Source of the DNA: Streptomyces sabulosicollis
Lineage (GTDB): Bacteria; Actinomycetota; Actinomycetes; Streptomycetales; Streptomycetaceae
Assembly (NCBI RefSeq): GCF_016103465.1
Contig: NZ_JAEEAP010000034.1
Span: 1 to 37,731, forward strand
DNA length: 37,731 nucleotides
Reading direction: 5' to 3'
Below are positions 8,781-18,155 of the stretch, one piece after another. The position numbers and the translations under genes were made by a program. The notes beneath the pieces were generated by a model, which was not told the origin of the DNA, did not search any database, and saw only the letters and a program-made list of their open reading frames with translations. The stretch's first letter is position 1; each line of letters starts with the position of its first letter.

Positions 8781-9296
8781 ATGCAGGGTGACCCCGAGGT
8801 CCTCGAGTTCCTCAACGAGCAGCTGACCGGCGAGCTGACCGCGATCAATCAGTACTTTCTGCACTCAAAGATGCAGGACCACTTTGGCTGGACTCGGCTT
8901 GCCAAATACACCCGGTCGGAGTCCTTCGATGAGATGAAGCATGCGGAGATGCTCACCGACCGCATCCTTCTCCTGGATGGCCTGCCCAATTACCAGCGGC
9001 TCTTCCACGTCCGGGTGGGCCAGACGCTGACCGAGATGTTCCAGGCCGACCGGCAGGTGGAGGTCGAGGCCATCGACCGCCTCAAGCGGGGCATCGAGCT
9101 GATGCGGTCCAAGGGGGACATCACCTCGGCGAATCTCTTCGAGTACATCCTCGCCGACGAGGAACTCCACATCGACTATCTCGACACCCAGCTGGAGCTG
9201 GTCGAGAAGCTCGGTGAGCCCCTCTACATCGCCCAGCAGATCGAGCAGCCCGGCGACCACGGCGACAACTACTCCGGGAGCGGCAAGGGCCACTGA
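8781..9296 (+). CDS. bfr: Bacterioferritin
   Basis: A 171-residue heme-containing iron-storage ferritin forming 24-mers that oxidise and store iron. All di-iron ferroxidase ligands are present: E18, E51, H54, E94, E127 and H130. The heme-ligating methionine is M52 (DEMKHAEML). The ATG at 8781 has AAGGAG at 8767-8772 with 8 nt spacing. The upstream TTG at 8763 overlaps this site and is rejected. The C-terminus is a short Gly/Ser/His tail. Bfd, its electron donor for iron release, is convergent immediately downstream. Confidence 0.97.
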   Translation: MQGDPEVLEFLNEQLTGELTAINQYFLHSKMQDHFGWTRLAKYTRSESFDEMKHAEMLTDRILLLDGLPNYQRLFHVRVGQTLTEMFQADRQVEVEAIDRLKRGIELMRSKGDITSANLFEYILADEELHIDYLDTQLELVEKLGEPLYIAQQIEQPGDHGDNYSGSGKGH

Positions 9297-9356
9297 CCAC
9301 ACCGCGGCAGAACGCGCGGCGACCGAGCCGGTCCGCCCGGCCGAGCCGGTCCGCCG

Positions 9357-9407
9357 GTCAGACCGCCTTGACCGTCAGGCCACCTCGGCCGTCAGGCCGC
9401 CTCGGCC
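9357..9407. repeat. 17-nt tandem repeat (3 copies) including the bfd stop
   Basis: Copies lie at 9357-9373, 9374-9390 and 9391-9407, consensus GTCAGGCCRCCTCGGCC with a more diverged first copy. The TCA in the third copy is the real bfd stop (minus strand); the other two carry the same triplet outside the gene. Confidence 0.85.
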
Positions 9408-9694
9408 GCCGTCGGCTGCGGGACGGAAGCGGCAGCGGACGCGGTCGCCGCGGCCGTCGTCAGGACCACCGGGTCCAGCGCCTCGCGCCGGGGGCACGCA
9501 CCGCGGCCCAGCAGCGCCTGGATCTTCCGCACGCACGATCCGCAGTCCGTGCCCGCCTTGCAGGCACCGGCGATCTGGCGCGGGGTGCACGCGCCCGTTT
9601 CCGCGTGCTCACGCACCTGCTGCTCGGTGATCCCGAAGCATGAGCAGACGTACACGGGCTCTCCAGCGATGACGTTGGCGTTGGCGACGGTCAT
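9392..9694 (-). CDS. bfd: Bacterioferritin-associated ferredoxin (Bfd)
   Basis: A small [2Fe-2S] ferredoxin that reduces ferric iron inside bacterioferritin to release it. The Bfd-type cysteine spacing is present: C17-x-C19 (VCSCFG) and C51-xx-C54 (DCGSC), with the helix-turn-helix-like fold sequence ITEQQVREHAETGACTPRQIAGA. The domain ends near residue 70. A further 30 residues form an Ala/Thr-rich tail without known function, making 100 residues rather than the usual 60-80. The ATG at 9694 lacks a strong ribosome-binding site. An iron box lies 23 nt upstream, so expression should rise when iron is low. Confidence 0.92.
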   Translation of the reverse strand: MTVANANVIAGEPVYVCSCFGITEQQVREHAETGACTPRQIAGACKAGTDCGSCVRKIQALLGRGACPRREALDPVVLTTAAATASAAASVPQPTAAEAA

Positions 9695-9716
9695 CGTCGA
9701 CGATGGCCGTGATCAG

Positions 9717-9735
9717 TGAGGTAACCCTTACCTTA
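9717..9735 (-). promoter_or_regulatory. Iron box (DmdR/IdeR/DtxR-type operator) for bfd
   Basis: Read on the minus strand, the 19-mer TAAGGTAAGGGTTACCTCA matches the DtxR/IdeR consensus TTAGGTTAGSCTAACCTAA at about 14 positions, including the AGGT and ACCT half-site cores. Its position 22-40 nt before the bfd start fits repression by Fe(II)-loaded DmdR. Confidence 0.85.
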
Positions 9736-9766
9736 CCTGCCGCGCCGGACCCCCACAACGCACAGC

Positions 9767-9793
9767 GGGCGCGGATCCCTGTGATCCGCGCCC
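9767..9793 (-). terminator. Terminator of the DAHP synthase gene
   Basis: GGGCGCGGATC (9767-9777) pairs perfectly with GATCCGCGCCC (9783-9793); 11-bp stem, 5-nt loop. It lies 20 nt beyond the aroH stop in the direction of transcription. Confidence 0.85.
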
Positions 9794-9813
9794 CACCTGC
9801 GTCTTTGTGATCT

Positions 9814-12514
<2,701 letters not shown>

Positions 12515-12531
<17 letters not shown>

Positions 12532-12700
12532 GTGGCGCAAGTCCAGCTACAGCAGCGACCAGGGCAATTGCGTGGAAGTCGCCGAGATACCCGGCCGGAT
12601 AGCCATCCGCGACTCCAAGGACCCCGACGGTCCCGTCCTGCTCCTCTCCCCCGCCGCCTTCGGCGACTTCGTCACCGCCGCCGCAACGGGCACCCTCTGA
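12515..12700 (+). CDS. DUF397 protein
   Basis: A 61-residue DUF397 protein with the family signature WRKSSYSSDQGNCVEVAEIPG, IAIRDSKDPDGPVL and LSPAAFGDFV. DUF397 genes nearly always follow an XRE-DUF5753 gene and are thought to be its partner, by analogy with the whiJ locus. The ATG at 12515 has GGAGG at 12504-12508 with 6 nt spacing, inside the end of the upstream gene, so the two are cotranslated. A strong hairpin follows at once (12706-12741). Confidence 0.93.
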
Positions 12701-12705
12701 ACGAC

Positions 12706-12741
12706 CGTGACCGCCGCCCGCCCCCGCGGACGGCGGTCACG
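12706..12741 (+). terminator. Terminator of the XRE-DUF397 operon
   Basis: CGTGACCGCCG (12706-12716) pairs perfectly with CGGCGGTCACG (12731-12741). The 11-bp stem begins 6 nt after the DUF397 stop. Confidence 0.8.
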
Positions 12742-12756
12742 ACATCCAATCCCGCG

Positions 12757-12769
12757 TAGGCTGTCCCCA
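12757..12769 (+). promoter_or_regulatory. Leaderless promoter of the Uma2 gene
   Basis: TAGGCT at 12757-12762 ends 6 nt before ATG 12769, and no ribosome-binding site is present. This is the same geometry as the kinase promoter. Confidence 0.55.
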
Positions 12770-13356
12770 TGAGCGCCGCGCCGCTGCCCGACTGGGTGAT
12801 CCCACCTCCCGGCGGATTCACCGCCGAGGATCTCTTGCGGCTGCCCGAACTTCCCCCGCACACCGAGCTCATCGACGGGAGCCTCGTCTTCGTGAGCCCG
12901 CAGGAAAAATGGCACAGCCGGGTGATCAATCTGCTGGTCGCGGAGCTGGACCGGCAGGCCCCGGATGGGCTGCGGGCCGACCGGGAGATGACCGTACGAC
13001 TCGCGAAGCGCCAAGCCCCCGAACCGGACGTCGTCGTGGTGACGACCGAGGCGTACGACCGCGACGAGCCGTCCACCTACTACGTCCCCGAAGACGTCGT
13101 GCTGGCCGTCGAAGCCGTGTCGCCGGACTCGGAGGAGCGGGACCGCGACACCAAGCCCCGGAAGTACGCGAAGGCGGGCATCCGGCACTACTGGCGGGTG
13201 GAGAACGACGCGGGGCGGACCGTGGTCTACGTCTACGAACGCGACCCGGCCAACGAGTGCTTCGCCTTGACCGGTATCCACCACAACCAGCTCAAGTGCA
13301 CGACGCCGTTCACCATCGACATCGACCTCACCTCCGTGGGCAAGCGCTCCGCGTGA
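12769..13356 (+). CDS. Uma2 family (PD-(D/E)XK nuclease fold) protein
   Basis: A 195-residue Uma2/DUF820 protein. Core features are HTELIDGSLV (E33), EPDVVVVT (D87), VLAVEAVSP (E115) and DTKPRKYAKAGIRHYWRVE (about 127-145), which together form the PD-(D/E)XK-like active site of the family. Uma2 proteins are abundant in cyanobacteria and actinobacteria, and their biological role is not established; a nuclease activity is inferred from the fold only. The gene sits in the accessory block between aroH and trpEG, with its own leaderless promoter. A weak hairpin (13420-13437) follows its stop. Confidence 0.88.
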   Translation: MSAAPLPDWVIPPPGGFTAEDLLRLPELPPHTELIDGSLVFVSPQEKWHSRVINLLVAELDRQAPDGLRADREMTVRLAKRQAPEPDVVVVTTEAYDRDEPSTYYVPEDVVLAVEAVSPDSEERDRDTKPRKYAKAGIRHYWRVENDAGRTVVYVYERDPANECFALTGIHHNQLKCTTPFTIDIDLTSVGKRSA

Positions 13357-13531
13357 GGAAGGTCCGCACCAAGCACAGACAGGACGCGTCGCGCAAGAAC
13401 GGGCGTTCGGGCATCCTCCGGCTGTTTACGGACAGCCCGTGAAGATACCGTGATGGAACCGTGCGCTCCTCGGACGCTGTTCGGGTGACCGGTCCGCCCC
13501 CGCGGTCGGCACCCATCCGAAGGAGTGCCCC

Positions 13532-14068
13532 ATGAGGAAGTTGATCCGCCGCGGCGCCGCCGCCTTCGCGGCCGCCGCCTCGCTCGTACTGATGTCGCTG
13601 GGCGCCACACCCGCCCAGGCGGACTCGTCGGCCATCCCGTCCGGGATGACCTGGACCGTGCTCGCGAAGGGGACCGACGGCACGATCAGGGTGGGCGCGG
13701 ACTCCGCGACCGACGCGTACAACGGTGACACCGCCGCCACCGCGACGCTCCCCGTGCTGTGCCTGAGAGTCAACGGCAGCGCCGTGCCCGGTGGGATCAC
13801 CCCGGACTTCTACGCGGGCTGGGCGCGCGGCACCGTGGCCGCGACGCCGCCCGTGCTGGGCAAGTCGCTGACCAGCCGGGCCGCGGCGGACGCGATCTGT
13901 GCCCGGTACTACGGCGCGGACTGGCGGGAGGCCGAGTTCCACGACGGCCGGTACGGCGCCAACCTGGAGGCGAGCGGTGGCTGGTCCTTCTGGGCGTACG
14001 GCTACGTTCCGGAGGGCACCCGCTTCTGGACCGCGATCAACGATCAGCCGGCGAACCCCTGGAACTGA
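13532..14068 (+). CDS. Small secreted protein of unknown function
   Basis: A 178-residue protein I do not recognise. It has a clear Sec signal peptide: a basic n-region MRKLIRRG, a hydrophobic h-region to about residue 25, and cleavage expected after TPAQA (A30). The mature part of about 148 residues has only two cysteines, C77 (LPVLCLRVNG) and C122 (DAICARYYG), which could form one disulfide. It is rich in Trp/Tyr/Gly (GGWSFWAYGYVPEGTRFWTAIND). No catalytic motif is visible. AAGGAG at 13520-13525 with 6 nt spacing fixes the start. The 175-nt upstream gap holds a weak hairpin and a TACCGT-like hexamer at 13447-13452. The trp leader begins 15 nt downstream. Confidence 0.8.
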   Translation: MRKLIRRGAAAFAAAASLVLMSLGATPAQADSSAIPSGMTWTVLAKGTDGTIRVGADSATDAYNGDTAATATLPVLCLRVNGSAVPGGITPDFYAGWARGTVAATPPVLGKSLTSRAAADAICARYYGADWREAEFHDGRYGANLEASGGWSFWAYGYVPEGTRFWTAINDQPANPWN

Positions 14069-14070
14069 GG

Positions 14071-14076
14071 TACAGT
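14071..14076 (+). promoter_or_regulatory. -10 element of the trp leader transcript
   Basis: TACAGT at 14071-14076 ends 7 nt before the leader-peptide ATG (14084), directly after the preceding gene's stop. No convincing -35 is visible. The leader peptide mRNA would be leaderless. Confidence 0.5.
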
Positions 14077-14083
14077 CCTGGAC

Positions 14084-14140
14084 ATGCACGCGCGACTGAC
14101 CATGACCTGGTGGTGGACCGCTCATCCGGCGGCCCACTGA
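14084..14140 (+). CDS. trpL: Trp leader peptide
   Basis: An 18-residue peptide, MHARLTMTWWWTAHPAAH, with three consecutive TGG Trp codons at 14108-14116. It lies 93 nt upstream of the anthranilate synthase gene and 23 nt before a strong terminator hairpin. This is the classical arrangement for ribosome-mediated attenuation. A very similar leader is known upstream of the anthranilate synthase gene of S. venezuelae. When charged tRNA-Trp is scarce, the ribosome stalls on the Trp codons and the terminator should not form. Confidence 0.93.
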   Translation: MHARLTMTWWWTAHPAAH

Positions 14141-14163
14141 ATCGCGCACTCCCAAGATCTCGC

Positions 14164-14188
14164 GAAGGCCGCCCGAGGGGCGGCCTTC
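14164..14188 (+). terminator. Trp attenuator hairpin
   Basis: GAAGGCCGCCC (14164-14174), loop GAG, GGGCGGCCTTC (14178-14188) form a perfect 11-bp stem followed by GGCGTTT. It lies between the Trp-codon peptide and the structural gene. Confidence 0.9.
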
Positions 14189-14233
14189 GGCGTTTCCGCG
14201 GGTCGTTCCTCATTCCGGAAGGAATCACCCGCC

Positions 14234-16165
14234 ATGCAGAACCCCCACGCTCAGGCCGTCGTCGCACGGCTGCTCTCCGCTGACGCGCCGCCCTTCGCCC
14301 TGCTGCACCGCCGCACCCCCGGCCGGGCGCCCGACACCGTCGAGGTGCTGATCGGCCCGGTCGGCGAGGTGGCGCGGCTGACCGACATCCCGCTGCCCAC
14401 CGGGGCCCCGCGGGACGGCGCCCCGGTGGCGGACGCCCTGGCGCTGGTGCCGTTCCGGCAGATCCGCGAGCGCGGGGTCGAGGTGCGCGACGACGGGACG
14501 CCGCTGGCCGTGCTGCGCCCGGAGGAGACCCACGAGCTGCCGCTCGCCGACGCGCTGGAGGCGCTGCCCGGGCACCCGGTGCGGGTCGAGGACGGGGCGT
14601 TCGACGTGGACGACGCCGCTTACGCGGACATCGTGGGCCGGGTCATCGAGGACGAGATCGGCACCGGCGAGGGCGCCAACTTCGTCATCCGGAGGACGTT
14701 CCGGGGCGAGATCCCGGGGTTCGGCAGAAGCGACGCGCTCGCGCTCTTCCGGCGGCTGCTGGCCGGTGAGCGGGGCGCGTACTGGACGTACGTGGTGCGG
14801 CTGGCGGACGGGCGGACGCTGGTGGGGGCCAGTCCCGAGGTGCATGTGCGGATGTCCGGGGGGACGGTCGTGATGAACCCGATCAGCGGGACGTACCGCT
14901 ATCCCGAGGGCGGACCGAGCCCGGAGGGGCTGCTGGAGTTCCTGCACGACCGCAAGGAGGTGGAGGAGCTGTCCATGGTCGTGGACGAGGAGCTGAAGAT
15001 GATGTGCACCGTCGGCGACATGGGCGGGACGGTGATCGGACCCCGGCTCAAGGAGATGGCGCACCTCGCGCACACCGAGTACGAGCTGCGCGGCCGCTCC
15101 TCGCTCGACGTCCGGGAGGTGCTGCGCGAGACGATGTTCGCGGCGACCGTCACCGGCTCCCCGGTGCAGAACGCGTGCCGGGTGATCGAGCGCTACGAGC
15201 CCGGCGGGCGCGGCTACTACGCGGGGGCGCTCGCGCTGATCGGACGGGACGGCGGCGGCGCCCAGACCCTGGACTCGCCCATCCTGATCCGGACCGCCGA
15301 CATCGACGCCGGGGGGTCGCTGGGGGTGGCGGTCGGCGCCACGCTCGTCCGCCACTCGGACCCGCGCGGCGAAGTGGCCGAGACGCATGCCAAGGCGGCC
15401 GGGGTGCTGACCGCGCTGGGCGTGCGGCCCGCGCCCGTACGGCCGGAGGAGGACCGCCCGCGGCCGCGGCTCGCGGACGATCCGCGGGTGCGGGCGGCGC
15501 TGGACGCCCGGCGGGCGGACCTGGCGCCGTTCTGGCTGCGGATGCGGGCCCCCGAGGAGCCCCAGGCCGGGGGGTTGTCCGGGCACGCCCTGGTGATCGA
15601 CGCCGAGGACACCTTCACCGCGATGCTCGCGCATCTGCTGCGCACCTCCGGGCTGACCGTGACCGTACGGCGGTACGACGAGCCGGGGGTGCGGGAGGCG
15701 GCGCTGGCGCACCAGGGGCCCGTGGTGCTCGGCCCGGGCCCTGGCGACCCGAACGGGACGGCCGACCCGAAGATGCGGTTCCTGCGGGCGCTGACCGCCG
15801 AGCTGGTGGCCGGGCACCGGCACGGACTGCTGGGGGTGTGCCTGGGGAACGAGCTGATCGCGGCCGAACTGGGGCTGGAGATCGTGCGCAAGGACGTGCC
15901 GTTCCAGGGCGCGCAGGAGCGGATCGACTTCTTCGGGCGCGAGGAGACCGTCGGCTTCTACAACACCTTCACGGCGCGCTGCGACGAGGCGACGGAGACG
16001 GAGCTGGCGATGCACCGCGTGGAACTGAGCCGGGACCCGGCGACCGGCGATGTGCACGCACTGCGCGGGCCGGGCTTCGCCGGGGTGCAGTTCCACCCGG
16101 AGTCGGTGCTCTCGCGGGACGGCGCGGCGCTGGTGGCGGAGCTGCTGGCGGCCGTGCTGGTCTGA
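14234..16165 (+). CDS. trpE: Fused anthranilate synthase (TrpE-TrpG)
   Basis: A 643-residue single-chain anthranilate synthase converting chorismate and glutamine to anthranilate, the first committed step to tryptophan. The TrpE-like chorismate domain spans about 60-400, with MNPISGTYRYPEGG (214-227), DEELKMMCTVGDMGG (251-265) and TGSPVQNACRVIE (308-319). The class I glutaminase domain spans about 450-643, with GPGPGDP (500-506), nucleophile C536 (LLGVCLGNE), and H621 with E623 (VQFHPES). The fused layout and sequence style resemble PhzE-type enzymes. The Trp-rich attenuator argues for anthranilate synthesis rather than phenazine precursor formation, and no phz genes are nearby. GGAAGGA at 14217-14223 precedes ATG 14234. 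Confidence 0.93.
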   Translation: MQNPHAQAVVARLLSADAPPFALLHRRTPGRAPDTVEVLIGPVGEVARLTDIPLPTGAPRDGAPVADALALVPFRQIRERGVEVRDDGTPLAVLRPEETHELPLADALEALPGHPVRVEDGAFDVDDAAYADIVGRVIEDEIGTGEGANFVIRRTFRGEIPGFGRSDALALFRRLLAGERGAYWTYVVRLADGRTLVGASPEVHVRMSGGTVVMNPISGTYRYPEGGPSPEGLLEFLHDRKEVEELSMVVDEELKMMCTVGDMGGTVIGPRLKEMAHLAHTEYELRGRSSLDVREVLRETMFAATVTGSPVQNACRVIERYEPGGRGYYAGALALIGRDGGGAQTLDSPILIRTADIDAGGSLGVAVGATLVRHSDPRGEVAETHAKAAGVLTALGVRPAPVRPEEDRPRPRLADDPRVRAALDARRADLAPFWLRMRAPEEPQAGGLSGHALVIDAEDTFTAMLAHLLRTSGLTVTVRRYDEPGVREAALAHQGPVVLGPGPGDPNGTADPKMRFLRALTAELVAGHRHGLLGVCLGNELIAAELGLEIVRKDVPFQGAQERIDFFGREETVGFYNTFTARCDEATETELAMHRVELSRDPATGDVHALRGPGFAGVQFHPESVLSRDGAALVAELLAAVLV

Positions 16166-16210
16166 GGGACTCGCGGGCCCGTGGCCCGTGGGCCCGGAGG
16201 GCGGCGTGAC

Positions 16211-16245
16211 GAGGGGCCGGGCGCGTCTCCCGCGCCCGGCCCCTC
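16211..16245. terminator. Bidirectional terminator between trpE and pfkA
   Basis: GAGGGGCCGGGCGCG (16211-16225) and CGCGCCCGGCCCCTC (16231-16245) form a perfect 15-bp stem with loop TCTCC. It lies between convergent genes, 45 nt past the trpE stop and 22 nt past the pfkA stop. Confidence 0.93.
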
Positions 16246-16267
16246 GCCGTACTGCACCCAGACGGCC

Positions 16268-17296
16268 TCAGCCGAAGAAGACCTCGGCCTCGGCGTAGAG
16301 CGAGGGATCGACCGTCTTGAGCCGTGCGGTCGCCTCGGCAAGCGGTACCCGGACGATGTCGGTGCCGCGCAGCGCGACCATCTTTCCGAAGTCCTCGTCC
16401 CGGACCGCGTCGATGGCGTGCAGCCCGAAGCGGGTGGCGAGCCAGCGGTCGAAGGCGCTGGGCGTGCCTCCGCGCTGGACATGGCCGAGGACGGTGGTGC
16501 GGGCCTCCTTGCCGGTGCGCTTCTCGATCTCCTTGGCCAGCCACTCGCCGACCCCGGAGAGCCGGACATGGCCGAAGGAGTCCAGCGTGTCGTCCTTGAG
16601 GACCACATCGCCGTCCCTGGGCATCGCGCCCTCGGCGATGACCACGATCGGGGCGTAGCGGATCTTGAAGCGGGATTCGACCCAGGCGCAGACCTGGTCG
16701 ACGTCGAAGCGCTGCTCGGGGAGGAGGATGACATTGGCGCCGCCGGCGAGCCCCGAGTGCAGGGCGATCCACCCGGCGTGACGGCCCATCACCTCGACGA
16801 CGAGCACGCGCATATGCGATTCGGCGGTGGTGTGGAGCCGGTCGATGGCCTCGGTGGCGATGTTGACGGCGGTGTCGAAGCCGAAGGTGTAGTCGGTGGC
16901 GGACAGGTCGTTGTCAATGGTCTTGGGGACGCCGACACAGCGGATGCCGTAGTCGCCGGAGAGCCGGGCTGCGACGCCGAGGGTGTCCTCGCCGCCGATC
17001 GCGATCAGTGCGTCGACCTCCTGCTTGACCAGGGTCTCCTTCACCCGGCGGATGCCGCCCTCGCTCTTGAGGGGGTTGGTGCGGGAGGAGCCGAGGATGG
17101 TGCCGCCGCGCGGCAGGATGCCGCGCACCGCGCGGATGTCGAGGGGAACGGTGTCGTTCTCGAGAGGGCCGCGCCAGCCGTCCCGGAAGCCGATGAAGTC
17201 ATAGCCGTATTCCTGTACGCCCTTGCGTACGGCGGCGCGGATGACCGCGTTGAGCCCGGGGCAGTCACCGCCGCCGGTCAGCACTCCGACCCGCAT
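16268..17296 (-). CDS. pfkA: 6-phosphofructokinase (PFK, possibly PPi-dependent)
   Basis: A 342-residue PfkA-family enzyme phosphorylating fructose 6-phosphate in glycolysis. Blocks seen are the N-terminal LTGGGDCPGLNAVIR, GGTILGSSRTNP, the catalytic PKTIDND (124-130, base D128), MGRHAGWIA and VLGHVQRGGTPSAFDR. The phosphoryl-donor motif reads GGEDT (101-105), with Asp at 104 and Lys at 125. By the published rule for this family, Gly at the first site goes with ATP and Asp plus Lys with pyrophosphate, so PPi use is possible; this is inference. The ATG start follows an AAGGGAAG-type ribosome-binding site. Upstream (17297-17440) a GTTCAA-N11-TTGAAC inverted repeat lies at 17404-17426. Confidence 0.93.
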   Translation of the reverse strand: MRVGVLTGGGDCPGLNAVIRAAVRKGVQEYGYDFIGFRDGWRGPLENDTVPLDIRAVRGILPRGGTILGSSRTNPLKSEGGIRRVKETLVKQEVDALIAIGGEDTLGVAARLSGDYGIRCVGVPKTIDNDLSATDYTFGFDTAVNIATEAIDRLHTTAESHMRVLVVEVMGRHAGWIALHSGLAGGANVILLPEQRFDVDQVCAWVESRFKIRYAPIVVIAEGAMPRDGDVVLKDDTLDSFGHVRLSGVGEWLAKEIEKRTGKEARTTVLGHVQRGGTPSAFDRWLATRFGLHAIDAVRDEDFGKMVALRGTDIVRVPLAEATARLKTVDPSLYAEAEVFFG

Positions 17297-17403
17297 CGTT
17301 TCTTCCCTTCTCCCGTGGAATCCCGTGATTGGGCCCGGTACGGAGAGCCACGCTAACGGTGATCCAGGTCACACGGGATGGGGCGTCGGACGATTCCCGT
17401 GCG

Positions 17404-17426
17404 GTTCAAGGGAGTTGGTTTTGAAC
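17404..17426. promoter_or_regulatory. GTTCAA-N11-TTGAAC inverted repeat upstream of pfkA
   Basis: GTTCAA (17404-17409) and TTGAAC (17421-17426) are perfect 6-nt inverted arms in the 181-nt gap between pfkA and the response regulator gene. It could be an operator, or the first arm could serve as a -35 element for pfkA on the minus strand. No regulator can be assigned. Confidence 0.3.
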
Positions 17427-17440
17427 TTCACCCGTACGAG

Positions 17441-17460
17441 GGGTGACATCGGTGTCACCC
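17441..17460 (-). terminator. Terminator of the two-component operon
   Basis: GGGTGACA (17441-17448), loop TCGG, TGTCACCC (17453-17460) form a perfect 8-bp stem with a stable tetraloop, 17 nt beyond the response-regulator stop. Confidence 0.75.
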
Positions 17461-17477
17461 ACCTCGGCCGGACGGCG

Positions 17478-18155
17478 TCAGGCGTCGTCCAGACCGCGCT
17501 CGATGGCGTAGCGGACCAGCTCCACGCGGTTGTGCAGCTGGAGTTTGCCGAGGGTGTTCTGGACGTGGTTCTGCACCGTGCGGTGCGAGATGACCAGCCG
17601 CTCCGCGATCTGCTTGTACGAGAGCCCCTTGGCCACCAGCCGCAGCACCTCCGTCTCCCGCTCGGTGAGCTGCGGGGCGGCGGGCTGGTCGGCGGTGGGG
17701 GCGGGCTCGCCCGCCAGCCGCCGGTACTCGCCGAGCACCAGCCCCGCGAGGCCGGGGGTGAACACCGGGTCGCCGGATGCCGTGCGGCGCACCGCGTCCA
17801 GCAGTTCCCCGGTGCTGGCCGACTTCAGCAGATAGCCGGTGGCCCCGGACTTCACCGCCTCCAGGACGTCGGCGTGCTCACCGCTCGCGGAGAGCACCAG
17901 CACCCGCAGCTCGGGGCGGTCGGCGAGGACCTCCTTGCACACCTCGACCCCCGGCAGCCCGGGCAGGTTGAGGTCGAGCACCAGGACGTCGGGCCCGGCG
18001 GCCTTGGCCCGGCGGACCGCCTGCGGTCCGTCCCCGGCCGTGGCCACCACGTCGAACCCGGCCTCGGCCAGGTCCCGGGCCACCGCGTCGCGCCACATCG
18101 GATGGTCGTCGACCACCATCACCGTCACCGGACGGCCGTCGTGCTGAGCGGTCAT
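17478..18155 (-). CDS. macR: NarL/LuxR-family response regulator (MacR-like)
   Basis: A 225-residue response regulator. The receiver domain (about 10-125) has the acidic pair D16-D17 in VMVVDDHPMWRD, phosphoacceptor D61 in LVLDLNLPG, and conserved Ser and Lys in VLSASGEHADV and GYLLKSAS. The LuxR helix-turn-helix (about 160-225; LTERETEVLRLVAKGLSYKQIAERL) is complete. It is cotranslated with its kinase: its ATG at 18155 overlaps the kinase stop (ATGA). By position next to pfkA and plsC it matches S. coelicolor MacR, a described regulator of morphogenic membrane-protein genes. The symbol rests on this recollection of gene order and on similarity. Confidence 0.88.
   Translation of the reverse strand: MTAQHDGRPVTVMVVDDHPMWRDAVARDLAEAGFDVVATAGDGPQAVRRAKAAGPDVLVLDLNLPGLPGVEVCKEVLADRPELRVLVLSASGEHADVLEAVKSGATGYLLKSASTGELLDAVRRTASGDPVFTPGLAGLVLGEYRRLAGEPAPTADQPAAPQLTERETEVLRLVAKGLSYKQIAERLVISHRTVQNHVQNTLGKLQLHNRVELVRYAIERGLDDA

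Noticed and set aside
14225-16096. Long open frame antisense to trpE (623 codons)
   Set aside because: Shadow of a fully recognisable gene; no conserved motifs and an implausible amino-acid composition.
14234-16165. Phenazine biosynthesis locus
   Set aside because: The anthranilate synthase is PhzE-like in layout, but no other phz genes are present and a Trp attenuator controls it.
17404-17426. MacR-type operator autoregulating the two-component genes
   Set aside because: The GTTCAA/TTGAAC arms do not match the TGAGTAC-nn-GTACTCA box I recall for MacR, and the site lies downstream of that operon.
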